Origin: Thioploca ingrica | Lineage (GTDB): Bacteria; Pseudomonadota; Gammaproteobacteria; Beggiatoales; Beggiatoaceae | DNA: 64,000 nt | NCBI GenBank assembly: GCA_000828835.1 | Contig: AP014633.1 | Span: forward strand, 1,178,001 to 1,242,000 | Direction: 5' to 3' | Shown: positions 1 to 10,114 of the stretch, in pieces | How the letters are laid out: each line of letters begins with the position of its first letter | Position numbering within the stretch: position 1 is the stretch's first letter | Position numbers and translations under genes: made by a program | Notes under the pieces: model-generated | Told to the model about the DNA's origin: nothing | What the model saw: the letters and a program-made list of their open reading frames with translations, nothing else | The model's database searches: none

Positions 1-571
1 CCAAATCGGCTGGCACCCGAAACAGATTTAAGTCTTGAATGACCGTTTTCGTCGCCCGTTCTAAAATTCCGAATCGCCAAATTTCACCGGTGGAGACTGC
101 ACCATACAGGTGAGGTGTGACACCGTCAGTCCATTTATCCAACGCAATGAGTTCCACCGCCAACTGCATAAAGCCTCTTTCTAAATCACTATTTTTCGCT
201 TCAATCACTAAGAGATTTTGTTGAGACTGCAAATAATAATCTAAAGTGCCTTTTAGTTGGTCATTGACCATCAATGGAAACTCGACTTTAATTTTGGCAT
301 GAGTATAATCCACCAGTTCCAGTAAAATGGGGGCTATCAAAAATTCACGCTTGGCAGTTTCATTTGTGAGACTGATATAAGGAAGAGTTCTGCTTAGCCG
401 CGCTTTGAGTTCAGCTAAATTGGCCAAGGGTTCGAGATGACGAGGTAACTCATAGTGTTGTTTAGCAAAAACGTAAGAAAAATAGGCCAGGATGTCTTCT
501 AGGTAATCAACCCATTTAAAATAGTCAGAAAAATTATAAGCCGTGTTTTCGGAAAGAATCGTCGATTTCAT
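1..571 (-). CDS. PD-(D/E)XK nuclease-like protein, 3' part outside window
   Basis: An open frame begins with ATG at 569-571 on the minus strand and runs off the left edge without a stop, so about 190 residues are visible. The translation contains GTLDYYL followed about 14 residues later by LVIEAKN. The spacing and the D...ExK pattern match motifs II and III of PD-(D/E)XK nuclease-fold proteins, and an upstream Glu in KVEFPLM could complete the site. Stand-alone proteins of this kind are common in filamentous sulfur bacteria and cyanobacteria and are usually annotated hypothetical. Whether it cuts DNA is unknown. The family assignment is inferred from the motif only. No neighbour suggests a restriction or toxin role. 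Confidence 0.6.
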   Translation of the reverse strand, partial: MKSTILSENTAYNFSDYFKWVDYLEDILAYFSYVFAKQHYELPRHLEPLANLAELKARLSRTLPYISLTNETAKREFLIAPILLELVDYTHAKIKVEFPLMVNDQLKGTLDYYLQSQQNLLVIEAKNSDLERGFMQLAVELIALDKWTDGVTPHLYGAVSTGEIWRFGILERATKTVIQDLNLFRVPADL

Positions 572-748
572 GGCAAGGTATCCTCTACTTGGTAAAGGTT
601 GCTAGTTGCATAGTGGTTTCCTTTTTTGGGGTAACGGGTGATGATTTTCTACTTTTTAGAATAACGCACCTGATGGTATGACGCTATCGCGTTATCGATC
701 CGACGCAGGCTGGTAGCAACTTCGTATTCTTCGGGGTCAAAAGTGAGT

Positions 749-827
749 GTAGTCTGGATGAAGCGTAGCGGAATCCAGGGATACCCTAATTTCTCTCCTA
801 GATTTCACCTCGTTTCATCCAGGCTAC
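749..827. repeat. REPIN-like inverted pair of GTAG palindromes
   Basis: GTAGTCTGGATGAAGC begins the left half and CGTTTCATCCAGGCTAC ends the right half, so two hairpin-forming halves, each starting with GTAG, face each other. It lies directly 3' of the blade-repeat pseudogene stop. A close relative is found at 48751-48823. Confidence 0.6.
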
Positions 828-830
828 TTG

Positions 831-3221
831 CTAATTCGGTGCTAACCGTTGAGCCAAACACACGCCGTCCAGCTTAGATTCATTGCAAAGTGCTCTGGCT
901 TTAGCATTGAGTTCATTCAATTCTGCGCCCGCGATGCTATTCTCATCACCGATAACAACCGTCTTGAGGTGCTCACAATGGAGCGTGCACTGACCACCGG
1001 CATCGATATCTTCTAACGTACAATGTTGAATACCCAATTTTAGGTGCGTGTTGATCGCCGGATAGTCGGCTGAGGAGTAGGATGCCCCAAACTGAGGTAA
1101 AATGGCTTTGGTTGGAATGAGTTGGCTATTGAGTTGAGTAATGCCCTCGAATTGATTCTCTGCCAGTTGCGCACACCAGAGGTTCATTCCCAGGTTATTG
1201 ATTTCAGAAGCCGTGTCCCACTGGATAACCAGTTGATTTTCTAGCGTTGATACTGTCAAATTAGCTAAAGTCACCGGTAAGTATTCTTGAACCTCACCAC
1301 AAGTTCCACCCGCCCAACACATCTCGGCTGTCGCTTGATTCACTTGACCCCATTTAAATTGAGTTGCCCCAGCATCCCGGGCTAATTTTTTACATTCTTC
1401 AAAAGGATATGAACCTAAAGACGCATCACAGGAAGTGGTACCATCACCGCGAGTATAACTACAACAATAAAATTCTTTAGCGGGTTGTTGGCAGTTGGCG
1501 CAACGGAGGATGCCTCCGTCACCGAGAACAAAAACATCACCTTCTGGGCTGCCCCAAATAGCATAGAGAGAGAGTGGAACTGTGGTATTTGCCTTCCAAT
1601 TATCGCCATCGTAGTGGAGAATAGCACCTTCGTATCCGATCGCAAACACATTGGTGTTAGAATTACCCCAGATATCGAGAAGATCATTATAAATGTTACT
1701 GTTCTCGCTGTTCCATTGAGTGTTCCACTGATTACCATCGTAGTGGAGAATCGTACCCATTTGGGATAGGGGCCAAAACAATCCAACTGCAAATACATCC
1801 GTGCTAGAAGTACCCCAGATACCTCTAAGATCATAATAAGTCCCACCACTGTTCATAGGCGTCCATTGGTTACCATCGTAGTGGATAATCGTACCCCCCA
1901 TACCAACCGCAAATACATCCGTGCTAGAAGTACCCCAGATGCCTCTAAGATCATAACGAGTCCCACTGCTCATGGAGTTCCATTGATTCCCATCGTAGTG
2001 GATAATCGGACCCCCCCCACTAACCGCAAACACATCGGTGCTGGAACTGCCCCAGATGCCGCTAAGATAAGCAGTAGTTCCACTGTTCATAGGACTCCAT
2101 TGATTACCATCGTAGTGGAGAATCGTACCAGGGTACCCAATCGCAAATATATCTGTGCTAGAACTGCCCCAGATGACAAAAAGATGAGCAGAAGTCCCAC
2201 TGTTCATGGTGTGCCATTGGTTACCATCGTAGTGGAGAATGGCACCTTCGTATCCGACGGCAAACACATCCGTGCTAGAAGTACCCCAGATGTCTCTAAA
2301 ATAATAATCGGTAGAAGTCTTATTGGTTACAGTCCACCGATTACCATCGTAGTGGAGAATCGTACCATAAGCTCCTACCACAAACACATCGTTGCTGGAA
2401 CTGCCCCAGATACCGTTAAGATAATCAGAAGTTCCACTGTTCATAAGATTCCATTGGTTACCATCATAATGAAGAATCGTACCATAGCTTCCGATCGCAA
2501 ACACATCGGTGCTGGAACTGCCCCAGATGCTGGTAAGATAAGTCGAAGTGCCACTATTCATAGTGGTCCACTGGTTCCCATCGTAGTGGAGAATCGTACC
2601 CCACCCATCACCAACCGCAAACACATCGGTACTGGAAGTACCCCAGATACCGTAAAGATAAGTAGAAGTCCCACTGTTCATGAGGTTCCATTGGTTACCA
2701 TCGTAGTGGAGAATCTTACCCTCGTATCCGACCGCAAATACATCCGTGCTGGAATTGCCCCAGATGCTGTTAAGAGAATAAGAAGTCCCACTCGTCATAG
2801 TGCGCCATTGGTTACCATCGTAGTGGAGAATGGTACCATGATCTCCAACCGCAAACACATCGGTACTGGAACTACCCCAAATACCACTAAGATAAAAAGA
2901 AGTCCCACTGTTCATAGTGTTCCATTGGTTACCATTGTAGTGGAGAATTGTACCACCCTCACCGACCACAAATACATCCGTGCTAAAACTACCCTAAATG
3001 CCATTCAAATTAAAAAGAGTGCCACTCTCCATTTCCTGCCATTGAGAACCATCGTAGTGAGAAATTAAACCCCCGGCTCCGACTGCAAAAACGTCGTTTG
3101 AAGCACTTCCCCAAATGGCGGCAAAGTATTTTTGTGAACGATAGGAGAACTTCCACTCGCTGGCTTGAGCCGTGGATAACAGATTGAGAATGATAAATAG
3201 ATAGGTCAGATAGGATTTCAT
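831..3221 (-). pseudogene. Secreted 14-blade beta-propeller-like repeat protein, interrupted by one TAG
   Basis: The start ATG at 3219-3221 has a GGAGG-type ribosome site and opens a signal peptide (MKSYLTYLFIILNLLSTAQA). The mature part is a series of about 39-residue units of the form IWGSSSTDVFAVG..GTILHYDGNQW..M.SGT. Fourteen WG-type units can be counted, enough for two seven-bladed propellers. After them come a Cys-rich stretch and a domain with the motif TASEINNLGMNLW. At 2994-2996 the Trp codon of one unit is TAG, and the reading frame continues unchanged to the stop at 831-833. The downstream piece from an internal ATG at 2969 would lack the signal peptide. I read this as a nonsense-inactivated gene. 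Readthrough or a sequencing error are alternatives. The biological role is unknown; a surface or adhesive function is only a guess. Confidence 0.75.
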
Positions 3222-3287
3222 AACCCATTATTCCTCCAATTAAGTGCGTCATCGTGAATAATAAAGCCTTGCCCAACGGCTTCTAGA

Positions 3288-4506
<1,219 letters not shown>

Positions 4507-4510
<4 letters not shown>

Positions 4511-4767
4511 ATTTCTTCAAGGAGATCTTGCCTAATCAAATTCCGCTGCGCTTTAATTTCTTCTACTGCTTCTAATAAATCTCTCGCATTCGCTGAGGAA
4601 CGCAGCAAATAAGCGGTTTCTTGCCAAGCATTAAAGTCTTCCAAACTGATCATGACCACGGGTTTATAATTCTCACTGGTAATAATAATCGGAACGTGAT
4701 CATTATTGACTTTTTCTATGGCTACCGCTAGATTTTGAAGCGCTTGTATATAGGTTATTGCTTCCAT
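4507..4767 (-). CDS. Phd/YefM-family antitoxin, toxin lost
   Basis: The protein begins MEAITYIQALQNLA, the standard YefM/Phd N-terminus. An in-frame ATG four codons earlier at 4779 is also possible. The middle PVVMISLEDFNAWQETAYLL is the family's core and the C-terminal tail, which wraps the toxin, is present. Such proteins neutralise a RelE/YoeB-fold RNase and repress their own operon. Here only a 21-codon toxin stump follows, so this is probably a solitary antitoxin. It may persist as a repressor or as an anti-addiction factor against a related toxin elsewhere; both are inferences. Confidence 0.85.
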
Positions 4768-4856
4768 ATTCATTTTCAAATAGTGGGTTCAAATCAATTG
4801 GTTCATTAATTTGAATAATATCACTTCTTGGGGTTATTTGCTCAGTGTAGGGTCAA

Positions 4857-4920
4857 TGCCATTAAGTTAAGGATTCCTCCCTTTTGAAAATGGGGGAACT
4901 TTTTAAGTTGACGGCAGTAA
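4857..4920. repeat. 64-bp imperfect inverted repeat
   Basis: The ends TGCCATTAAGTTAA and TTAAGTTGACGGCA are imperfect inverted repeats around an inner CCTCCCTTTT/AATGGGGGA hairpin. Similar end motifs recur at about 22877-22962 and in part near 57000 and 48827. It is probably a small non-autonomous element. Confidence 0.45.
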
Positions 4921-4938
4921 CCCGACATGGATTTTTCA

Positions 4939-6360
4939 TTAACTCGTTTTTTGAACATCTCCAGAACGGGGTAACGGAGTAAACCAAGCTAATTTTTTAT
5001 GTAATTTGACGACTTCACCGATAATAATAATACTGGCTAATTTAAGATTAGCGACATCTACCATGCTTGGCAATGTAGCTAAAGTGCCGACCAGAACTTG
5101 TTGATCAGCCGTCGTGGCTTTTTGGACTAAAGCGGCTGGTTTGTCCGGTGACATCCCTCGTTTAATTAATTCATTGGCAACGATGGGTAAAGTTCGCATA
5201 CCCATGTAAATCACGACGGTTTGGTTGGGTTGAGCAAGGACTTCCCAGTTCAGATCTAAACTTTCATCGTCTTTACGATGACCGGTAACGAAAATACAAG
5301 ATTGAGCATAATCACGATGAGTCAGTGGAATGCCCGCATAAGCGGAAGCTCCAATAGCAGCCGTGATACCGGGCACGACTTGAAAAGGAATCCCTTCTTC
5401 CATCAACGTTTCAATTTCTTCACCACCTCTACCAAACAGAAATGGATCGCCGCCTTTTAAGCGTAATACCCGTTTACCTTCCTTAGCTAATTGAATTAAA
5501 CGTTGGTTAATATCTTCTTGCGGAACGGGATGAAAAGAGGGTTGTTTGCCAACATAAATCCGTTCTGCATCGCGTCTCACCAGATCAAGTACTTCCTCAG
5601 AAACCAACCGATCATATAAAACGACATCAGCTTGCTGCATGAGCCGTAACGCCCGCAAAGTCAATAAATCCGGATCACCGGGTCCACCACCCACCAAATA
5701 GACTTCTCCATAAGTCAGGGATGAGGTAGTCGCGGTTGCGGTTAATAAATTTTCTAAGGCTTGCGTAGCCGCTTGGGTATGCCCGGACATTAACATTTCC
5801 GCAATCGGACCTTGTAACACGGTTTCCCAAAAACGCCGTCGTTCTTGAGCAGATAATCGCTGTTTAACTTGATCCCGAAAGCCGGCAACAAATTCAGCTA
5901 ATTTACCATAAGCACTTGGAATCAAAGCCTCCAACCGGGCGCGTAACAACCGTGCTAACACCGGCGAAGCACCACCGGTGGATACGGCAATTTGAACCGG
6001 AGAACGATCGATGAGAGAAGGCATGATAAAATTGCACAAATGAGGTTGATCAACGACATTGACGGGAATTCCTTTGACTTGAGCCAGCATAGACACCTGT
6101 TCATTAACAGTTTTATCATTCGTTGCGGCGATGACTAAGCGACAGTTTTCTAAATCACTGGGAACAAACCAACTGGCATGGTGAATAATGCGACCACTTT
6201 TACTCCATTGCATGAGTTGTGGTGTTAAGTTGGGTGCGACTACATTAACTTGAGCTTGAGCACGGAGCAATAATTCCACTTTACGGGTTGCCGTAACACC
6301 GCCCCCAACCACCAGACAAGGTTGTCGGCGGATATTTAAAAAAATAGGTAAAAAATCCAT
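4939..6360 (-). CDS. cysG: Siroheme synthase, trifunctional
   Basis: The N-terminal half carries the NAD-binding GGGVTATRKVELL motif of precorrin-2 dehydrogenase/ferrochelatase, with VSTGGASPVLARLLR further on. The C-terminal half from about residue 215 is a uroporphyrinogen-III methyltransferase, with VGGGPGDPDLLTLRA, LKGGDPFLFGRGGEE and the PGITAAIGA loop. The 473 residues compare with 457 in E. coli CysG. The enzyme converts uroporphyrinogen III to siroheme, the cofactor of assimilatory sulfite reductases and of dissimilatory DsrAB. It is divergent from tusA and dsrE2 with about 160 bp between, which fits a sulfur-metabolism setting. The siroheme use by a Dsr enzyme in this organism is inferred, as no dsr genes are in view. 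Confidence 0.96.
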   Translation of the reverse strand: MDFLPIFLNIRRQPCLVVGGGVTATRKVELLLRAQAQVNVVAPNLTPQLMQWSKSGRIIHHASWFVPSDLENCRLVIAATNDKTVNEQVSMLAQVKGIPVNVVDQPHLCNFIMPSLIDRSPVQIAVSTGGASPVLARLLRARLEALIPSAYGKLAEFVAGFRDQVKQRLSAQERRRFWETVLQGPIAEMLMSGHTQAATQALENLLTATATTSSLTYGEVYLVGGGPGDPDLLTLRALRLMQQADVVLYDRLVSEEVLDLVRRDAERIYVGKQPSFHPVPQEDINQRLIQLAKEGKRVLRLKGGDPFLFGRGGEEIETLMEEGIPFQVVPGITAAIGASAYAGIPLTHRDYAQSCIFVTGHRKDDESLDLNWEVLAQPNQTVVIYMGMRTLPIVANELIKRGMSPDKPAALVQKATTADQQVLVGTLATLPSMVDVANLKLASIIIIGEVVKLHKKLAWFTPLPRSGDVQKTS

Positions 6361-6422
6361 ATAATGATAGACTTATACACTTAATTGATAGTTAAAAAGA
6401 GTTTATGCTATGCTGCCAGAAC

Positions 6423-6451
6423 TTGCTTAATAAGTAAGATTAGTATATAAG
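6423..6451 (+). promoter_or_regulatory. Predicted sigma-70-type promoter for tusA-dsrE2
   Basis: TTGCTT at 6423-6428 and TATAAG at 6446-6451 are separated by 17 bp, about 70 bp ahead of the tusA start. The call rests on similarity to the consensus only. Confidence 0.35.
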
Positions 6452-6523
6452 AATAAGCTGGATTACTAAAGTTGTTTAGTATCTATTTGTTTCATTTCTA
6501 TATGTATCTAGGAGATATAACAA

Positions 6524-6754
6524 ATGCCTAACTTTGACCAAGAATTGGATGCGAGTGGTTTGAACTGTCCTCTTCCTATTCTACGCGCGAAAAAAGCGCT
6601 AACGGGGATGGAAAGCGGGAAAATCTTACGAATTATTGCCACTGACCCTGGTTCAGTAAAGGATTTTGAAGCGTTTGCTAAACAAACTGGCAATGAGTTG
6701 CTCGAATCCACTGAAGAGGGTGGTAAGTATATATTCTTCATCAAAAGAGCTTAA
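6524..6754 (+). CDS. tusA: TusA-family sulfur carrier protein
   Basis: This 76-residue protein has the LDASGLNCPLPILRAKKAL signature, with the persulfide-carrying Cys15 in the CPxP motif, and the TDPGSVKDFEAFAKQTG segment typical of TusA. An AGGAG ribosome site stands before the ATG. TusA proteins pass persulfide sulfur to partner proteins: in E. coli to TusBCD for tRNA thiolation, in sulfur oxidisers to DsrE2, DsrEFH or sHdr systems. The next gene, 32 bp downstream, encodes a DsrE2-like protein, so the sulfur-oxidation role is more likely here. The partner assignment is by context. Confidence 0.93.
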   Translation: MPNFDQELDASGLNCPLPILRAKKALTGMESGKILRIIATDPGSVKDFEAFAKQTGNELLESTEEGGKYIFFIKRA

Positions 6755-6786
6755 ATATCCACTCAACACTTTAAGAGGACCTCGCT

Positions 6787-7254
6787 ATGGAGGAAAAAAA
6801 GCTAGCAATCATTGCAACGAAAGGGACTCTCGATTGGGCTTACCCTCCCTTTATTTTAGCTTCAACGGCATCAGCGTTAGGTTATGAAACCCAAATTTTC
6901 TTTACTTTTTATGGGTTACAATTGTTACGCAAAAAACTGAATTTGAAAGTGAGTCCGTTGGGTAACCCGGCGATGCCAATGCCAATGCCCGTTCCGGTTC
7001 TGATTCAAGCCTTACCGGGGATGCAAAGCATCATGAGCAGTATGATGAAAAGTAAAATGAAGTCTAAAGGTGTCGCCAGCGTTGAAGAGTTACGCGATTT
7101 ATGCTTGGAAGCGGATGTTAAAATGATTGCCTGTCAAATGACAGTCGATTTATTCGATTTTAATACCAGTGAATTTATTGATGGGATAGAATACGGCGGT
7201 GCAGCAACCTTTTTTGAGTTTGCGGGTACTTCTGATATCTGTTTGTATATTTAG
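6787..7254 (+). CDS. DsrE2-like sulfurtransferase subunit
   Basis: The 155-residue protein begins MEEKKLAIIATKGTLDWAYPPF and has the DsrE/F-fold features FFTFYGLQLL, a Met/Pro-rich linker (AMPMPMPVPV) and MIACQMTVDLF, in which the Cys near residue 117 corresponds to the active-site Cys of the DsrE2 group. Members are usually membrane-associated sulfurtransferases encoded with tusA and a rhodanese. No rhodanese gene is present here. An AGAGGA site precedes the ATG. It most likely exchanges persulfide sulfur with the TusA protein encoded upstream. The gene ends at a TAG, and a small GGTAGG/CCTACC hairpin follows at about 7279-7305. Confidence 0.87.
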   Translation: MEEKKLAIIATKGTLDWAYPPFILASTASALGYETQIFFTFYGLQLLRKKLNLKVSPLGNPAMPMPMPVPVLIQALPGMQSIMSSMMKSKMKSKGVASVEELRDLCLEADVKMIACQMTVDLFDFNTSEFIDGIEYGGAATFFEFAGTSDICLYI

Positions 7255-7327
7255 TTAATTTTTTCATCAGGTATTTTGGGTAGGGTAAGCAAAAAGTGCC
7301 TACCCACCCTTGGAATTATTCATCCAC

Positions 7328-8392
7328 ATGTCTAGCGATATCTCCGCACAATTACAAGAAGCAGTCCAAACTGCTGCCGCGCAAGCGGTACCACTGAAAA
7401 TTGTGGGTGGTCAGAGTAAAGCTTTTTACGGTCGCGCAATGGAAGGACAAATCCTGTCGGTCGCTGGACATCAAGGGATTGTCAATTATGAATCGAGTGA
7501 ACTGGTGATTACTGCTCGTGCCGGAACTCCTTTACAAGAACTCTCCCAAACCCTAGCTACCCAAGGACAATGCTTGGCTTTTGAACCGCCCCATTTTGGT
7601 GAAACAGCCACTTGGGGAGGAACGATTGCTTGTGGTTTATCCGGTCCAGCGCGTCCTTATCAAGGTGCTGCCCGCGATTTTGTGCTGGGCGTTAAATGTT
7701 TAAATGGCAAAGGTGAAATCTTAAGGTTTGGCGGTCAAGTTATGAAAAATGTGGCCGGTTACGATGTTTCACGGTTAATGGTTGGGGCATTGGGTACTTT
7801 GGGCGTATTATTAGAAATTTCTTGTAAAGTATTACCGTTACCCGCAGAAGAAGTGACTTTAGTCAAATCAATGACTTCAGCAGCAGAAGCCTTGGAGCAA
7901 ATGACTTATTGGGGTAATCAAACCATCCCTTTAACGGCGAGTTGTTTTGATGGTGAGCAATTAATCTTGCGATTAAGTGGGATTGCTATCCAATCAGAAC
8001 AACAACAAATACCGGCAGCAGTATGGAGCGAAGGCAGTCAATTTTGGGTCGATTTACGCGAACAACGGTTACCTTTCTTTACGGCTAATGGTCCACCGCT
8101 TTGGCGCTTATCCGTTCCACCAACTACCCCGCCACTGGATTTATCTGAAGAAAAACAGTTAATTGAATGGGGTGGCGCCTTACGCTGGTTACGTAGTGAC
8201 TTACCGGCAGAAACAATTCGGGCGGCAGTAGCTCAAATGGGTGGACATGCAACGTTGTTTAGAGGAGGTGATCGAACCAGTGAAGTTTTTCATCCCCTAG
8301 CCCATGAATTAGAAAAACTCCATCGTCGCCTAAAAGAACAATTTGATCCCCGCTTGATTTTAAATCCACGGCGAATGACAATGAATTGGTAA
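7328..8392 (+). CDS. glcE: Glycolate oxidase FAD-binding subunit GlcE
   Basis: The protein resembles GlcE, one of three subunits of membrane-associated glycolate dehydrogenase (GlcDEF), which oxidises glycolate to glyoxylate. An FAD_binding_4 (PCMH-type) region covers about residues 1-170, with GGQSKAFYGR, ATWGGTIACGLSGPARPYQGAARDFVLG and GGQVMKNVAGYDVSRLMVG. The C-terminus ends DPRLILNPRRM, typical of the family. I chose ATG 7328 over the TTG at 7310 because codons before it look non-coding. Neither glcD nor glcF is beside it in this window, so the other subunits must be encoded elsewhere if the complex is functional. Confidence 0.92.
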   Translation: MSSDISAQLQEAVQTAAAQAVPLKIVGGQSKAFYGRAMEGQILSVAGHQGIVNYESSELVITARAGTPLQELSQTLATQGQCLAFEPPHFGETATWGGTIACGLSGPARPYQGAARDFVLGVKCLNGKGEILRFGGQVMKNVAGYDVSRLMVGALGTLGVLLEISCKVLPLPAEEVTLVKSMTSAAEALEQMTYWGNQTIPLTASCFDGEQLILRLSGIAIQSEQQQIPAAVWSEGSQFWVDLREQRLPFFTANGPPLWRLSVPPTTPPLDLSEEKQLIEWGGALRWLRSDLPAETIRAAVAQMGGHATLFRGGDRTSEVFHPLAHELEKLHRRLKEQFDPRLILNPRRMTMNW

Positions 8393-8428
8393 AATGATTC
8401 TGTTTTCTTAAAACTGGTGGAGCAAAAC

Positions 8429-8713
8429 ATGGCTAAATGGCAATATTGTCAAGTTTGTTGGAATAAAGAAGATGATATTTATATCACGATAGCCGGTACC
8501 CACTATGTTGGGCAAAAAATAGCGCATGGTGCGACCGAATGGCCGAAAATATTGGCCATGTTAGGCGAAGATGAATGGGAATTAATTAGTACAGTTACCC
8601 AAGAAAATCCATTCACTTATTGGTACCACTTTAAAAGACCTTTATATAATTTTTACGATGGCAAAATCGAGAAAGAGTTGAGTAAGAAAAATCATAACAA
8701 CTCAGGTGAGTAA
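8429..8713 (+). CDS. Small Trp-rich protein, DUF4177-like
   Basis: The 94-residue product starts at ATG 8429, six or seven bases behind a GGTGGAG ribosome site. A GTG four codons earlier is less likely. The pattern of a Trp-Gln-Tyr start, a central LGEDEWELISTV and a final YWYHFKRPL resembles the small DUF4177-type fold, in which a GWELV core is followed by a strand ending FKR. The resemblance is by eye and the function is unknown. It follows glcE by 36 bp in the same direction and may be cotranscribed. Confidence 0.55.
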   Translation: MAKWQYCQVCWNKEDDIYITIAGTHYVGQKIAHGATEWPKILAMLGEDEWELISTVTQENPFTYWYHFKRPLYNFYDGKIEKELSKKNHNNSGE

Positions 8714-8760
8714 GCCACTTCTTAGCAAAAACAGGGTATAAAGTTTATCATTAGCTTTAT

Positions 8761-8886
8761 GAACATACCAGTATCTACACCGGAAGAAATCCATGGAATC
8801 GATGAAAAAGGGGAAAAGGCTGTAGTGGAGTGGTTTAGCTGTATAGGTGCGCCGGTTGAAAAAGTTGAGGTTAACAGCACGTAGGT
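8761..8886 (+). pseudogene. IS66-type transposase N-terminal remnant
   Basis: A 41-codon frame reads STPEEIHGIDEKGEKAVVEW in its first half. That pattern (EEI..I...GE.AVVE.) resembles the N-terminal DUF6444-type segment of IS66-family transposases. It ends at a TAG formed by the GTAG of the REPIN that starts at 8881, so nothing of the catalytic part remains. The identification is tentative. Confidence 0.35.
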
Positions 8887-8968
8887 TGGACTGACGATAG
8901 GAAGTCCAACCTTTCGTGATGGTCTGCTACCTTTTAATGTTGGAGTTCGCAAGCTCACTCCAACCTAC
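8881..8968. repeat. REPIN: inverted GTAGGTTGGA palindromes
   Basis: The left half GTAGGTTGGACT pairs internally with AGTCCAACC. The right half, read on the other strand, is GTAGGTTGGAGTGAGC followed by GCGAACTCCAAC. The two halves are inverted relative to each other. A near copy with a damaged right end lies at 9927-10004. Confidence 0.65.
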
Positions 8969-9021
8969 GGGCTCCTGGGTGGTGGAATAACCATTAAATG
9001 TTCTAAATAAAAAGCGGAATT

Positions 9022-9047
9022 TCTCGTTCCCACGCTCCGGCGTGGGA
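9022..9047. repeat. TTCCCACGC palindrome
   Basis: TTCCCACGCTCCGGCGTGGGAA is a near-perfect hairpin. A related palindrome is at about 46840-46863, after clpV. Confidence 0.5.
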
Positions 9048-9070
9048 ATGCATATTGATGTCTTGTTAGC

Positions 9071-9793
9071 TCAACTCTTTTTCCGACGTAATCTTTCCAA
9101 TTCCTGTTGTAATTCAATAATTTTAGCTTCAGCCAAGTTAGCTCGTTGAGCTTCAACACGAGTTCGTTCTTCCTCTAACTGAGCTTTCTGTTCTGCCCGT
9201 TCTACCCGTCGAGCATATTCCTTAGAAGTCGCTAACATTTGTCCGGTATAAGAATCCACCAATCTTAACAAATCCCCTTGTGGTCGTAAAATCAAGCCTA
9301 ACTCCAGACTGATTAACTCACCTTCTACTGAGAGAGGCAAAGCCTGATAACGTCCTTGAACCAGGGTAAAACCTTGTAAGCGGGGCCTTAAATACTCCTC
9401 TAACGGGTCAAATAAAAAGTATTCAGATACACCCAGATGTTCATATAATTCATATTTAGTCGTTAAATCCGCTGAACCGGTCTGTTTGGAAGTAATCTCG
9501 AAAATGGTACAAGGAACAACTCGTTCTTCCCAGAGCTTATAAATCCGGCGTTTATGTTTAGGAACACCTTTAACAACTAGCACATCTGGCGCTTTGACGG
9601 CATGAGGATTATTCTTTTCATAGTAAAACATTAAGTCACCGGCAACATATACTGGCTGGTCCGCAAAGTAATCTCGCAGTGCTTGAACCAGCAAAATAAT
9701 GGTGGTGAAATGAAAATCGGTCTCGCCGATGGGTTGTCCGTCCGATTCTGGGTATTCGATTTCTGGAAAAACAAGTTCAACTAAACTGGCCAT
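9071..9793 (-). CDS. Uma2 family (DUF820) endonuclease-like protein
   Basis: The 240-residue protein has the Uma2/DUF820 arrangement of a PD-(D/E)XK fold: an N-terminal FHFTTIILLVQALRDYF helix, the APDVLVV motif, and FEITSKQT followed by KYELYEHLGVSEYFLFDP. The C-terminal 60 residues are a Glu/Arg/Ala-rich coiled coil, a common tail in this family. A GAGGTGA ribosome site lies before the ATG. Members are greatly expanded in cyanobacteria and filamentous sulfur bacteria. Their function is unproven, though a nuclease role tied to mobile elements is often proposed. It sits between two related REPINs (8881 and 9927). Confidence 0.88.
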   Translation of the reverse strand: MASLVELVFPEIEYPESDGQPIGETDFHFTTIILLVQALRDYFADQPVYVAGDLMFYYEKNNPHAVKAPDVLVVKGVPKHKRRIYKLWEERVVPCTIFEITSKQTGSADLTTKYELYEHLGVSEYFLFDPLEEYLRPRLQGFTLVQGRYQALPLSVEGELISLELGLILRPQGDLLRLVDSYTGQMLATSKEYARRVERAEQKAQLEEERTRVEAQRANLAEAKIIELQQELERLRRKKS

Positions 9794-10114
9794 GATTATT
9801 CACCTCGATACGGTTGGTGATTTGAAGTGATCCTATCACAAAATCAATTAGCTGATACCTTAAAACTCAATGGTATTTCCAACGACTTCGCTCTATAATA
9901 GCTTGATATGAAAGTCTATTTAGCACGTAGGTTGGGCTGACAATAGGAAGTCCAACCTGTCGTGATTTTCTGCTATCTTTTAATGTTGGAGTTCGCAAGC
10001 TCACTTTGTTTACCCCTTCTCCTGAAACCGAGTTCGCTATCACTCTTACCAGTAACAGCGGGTCTTTCAGGTTAGCTTGAGTAGTTACGAAAAATCAATC
10101 CACTTAAACCGGTT
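9794..10114. other. Intergenic region with REPIN copy and a CCTGAAA/TTTCAGG hairpin
   Basis: No gene is supported here. Besides the REPIN at 9927-10004, the inverted pair CCTGAAA (about 10022) and TTTCAGG (about 10065) encloses TTACCAGTAACAGCGGG. This short run resembles part of the structured element at 20101-20510, which contains TTACTGTTACCAGTAAC. Confidence 0.4.
9927..10004. repeat. REPIN with damaged right end
   Basis: GTAGGTTGGGCT and the following AGTCCAACC match the REPIN at 8881. The right half TTGGAGTTCGCAAGCTCAC is present, but the terminal CCAACCTAC is replaced by unrelated sequence. Confidence 0.6.

Noticed and set aside
2994..2996. TAG as a programmed recoding site
   Set aside because: No readthrough or selenocysteine/pyrrolysine signal is seen, and the other 13 units have TGG here. 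A point mutation is simpler.
1866..3068. A 400-codon plus-strand open frame opposite the blade-repeat gene
   Set aside because: It is the antisense of a highly periodic coding repeat. Its periodic TIVVENRT pattern mirrors the real repeat, and it has no plausible start or context.
8722..8958. A 78-codon minus-strand frame across the first REPIN
   Set aside because: It runs through the palindromes and opposite the IS66-like remnant and shows no family features.
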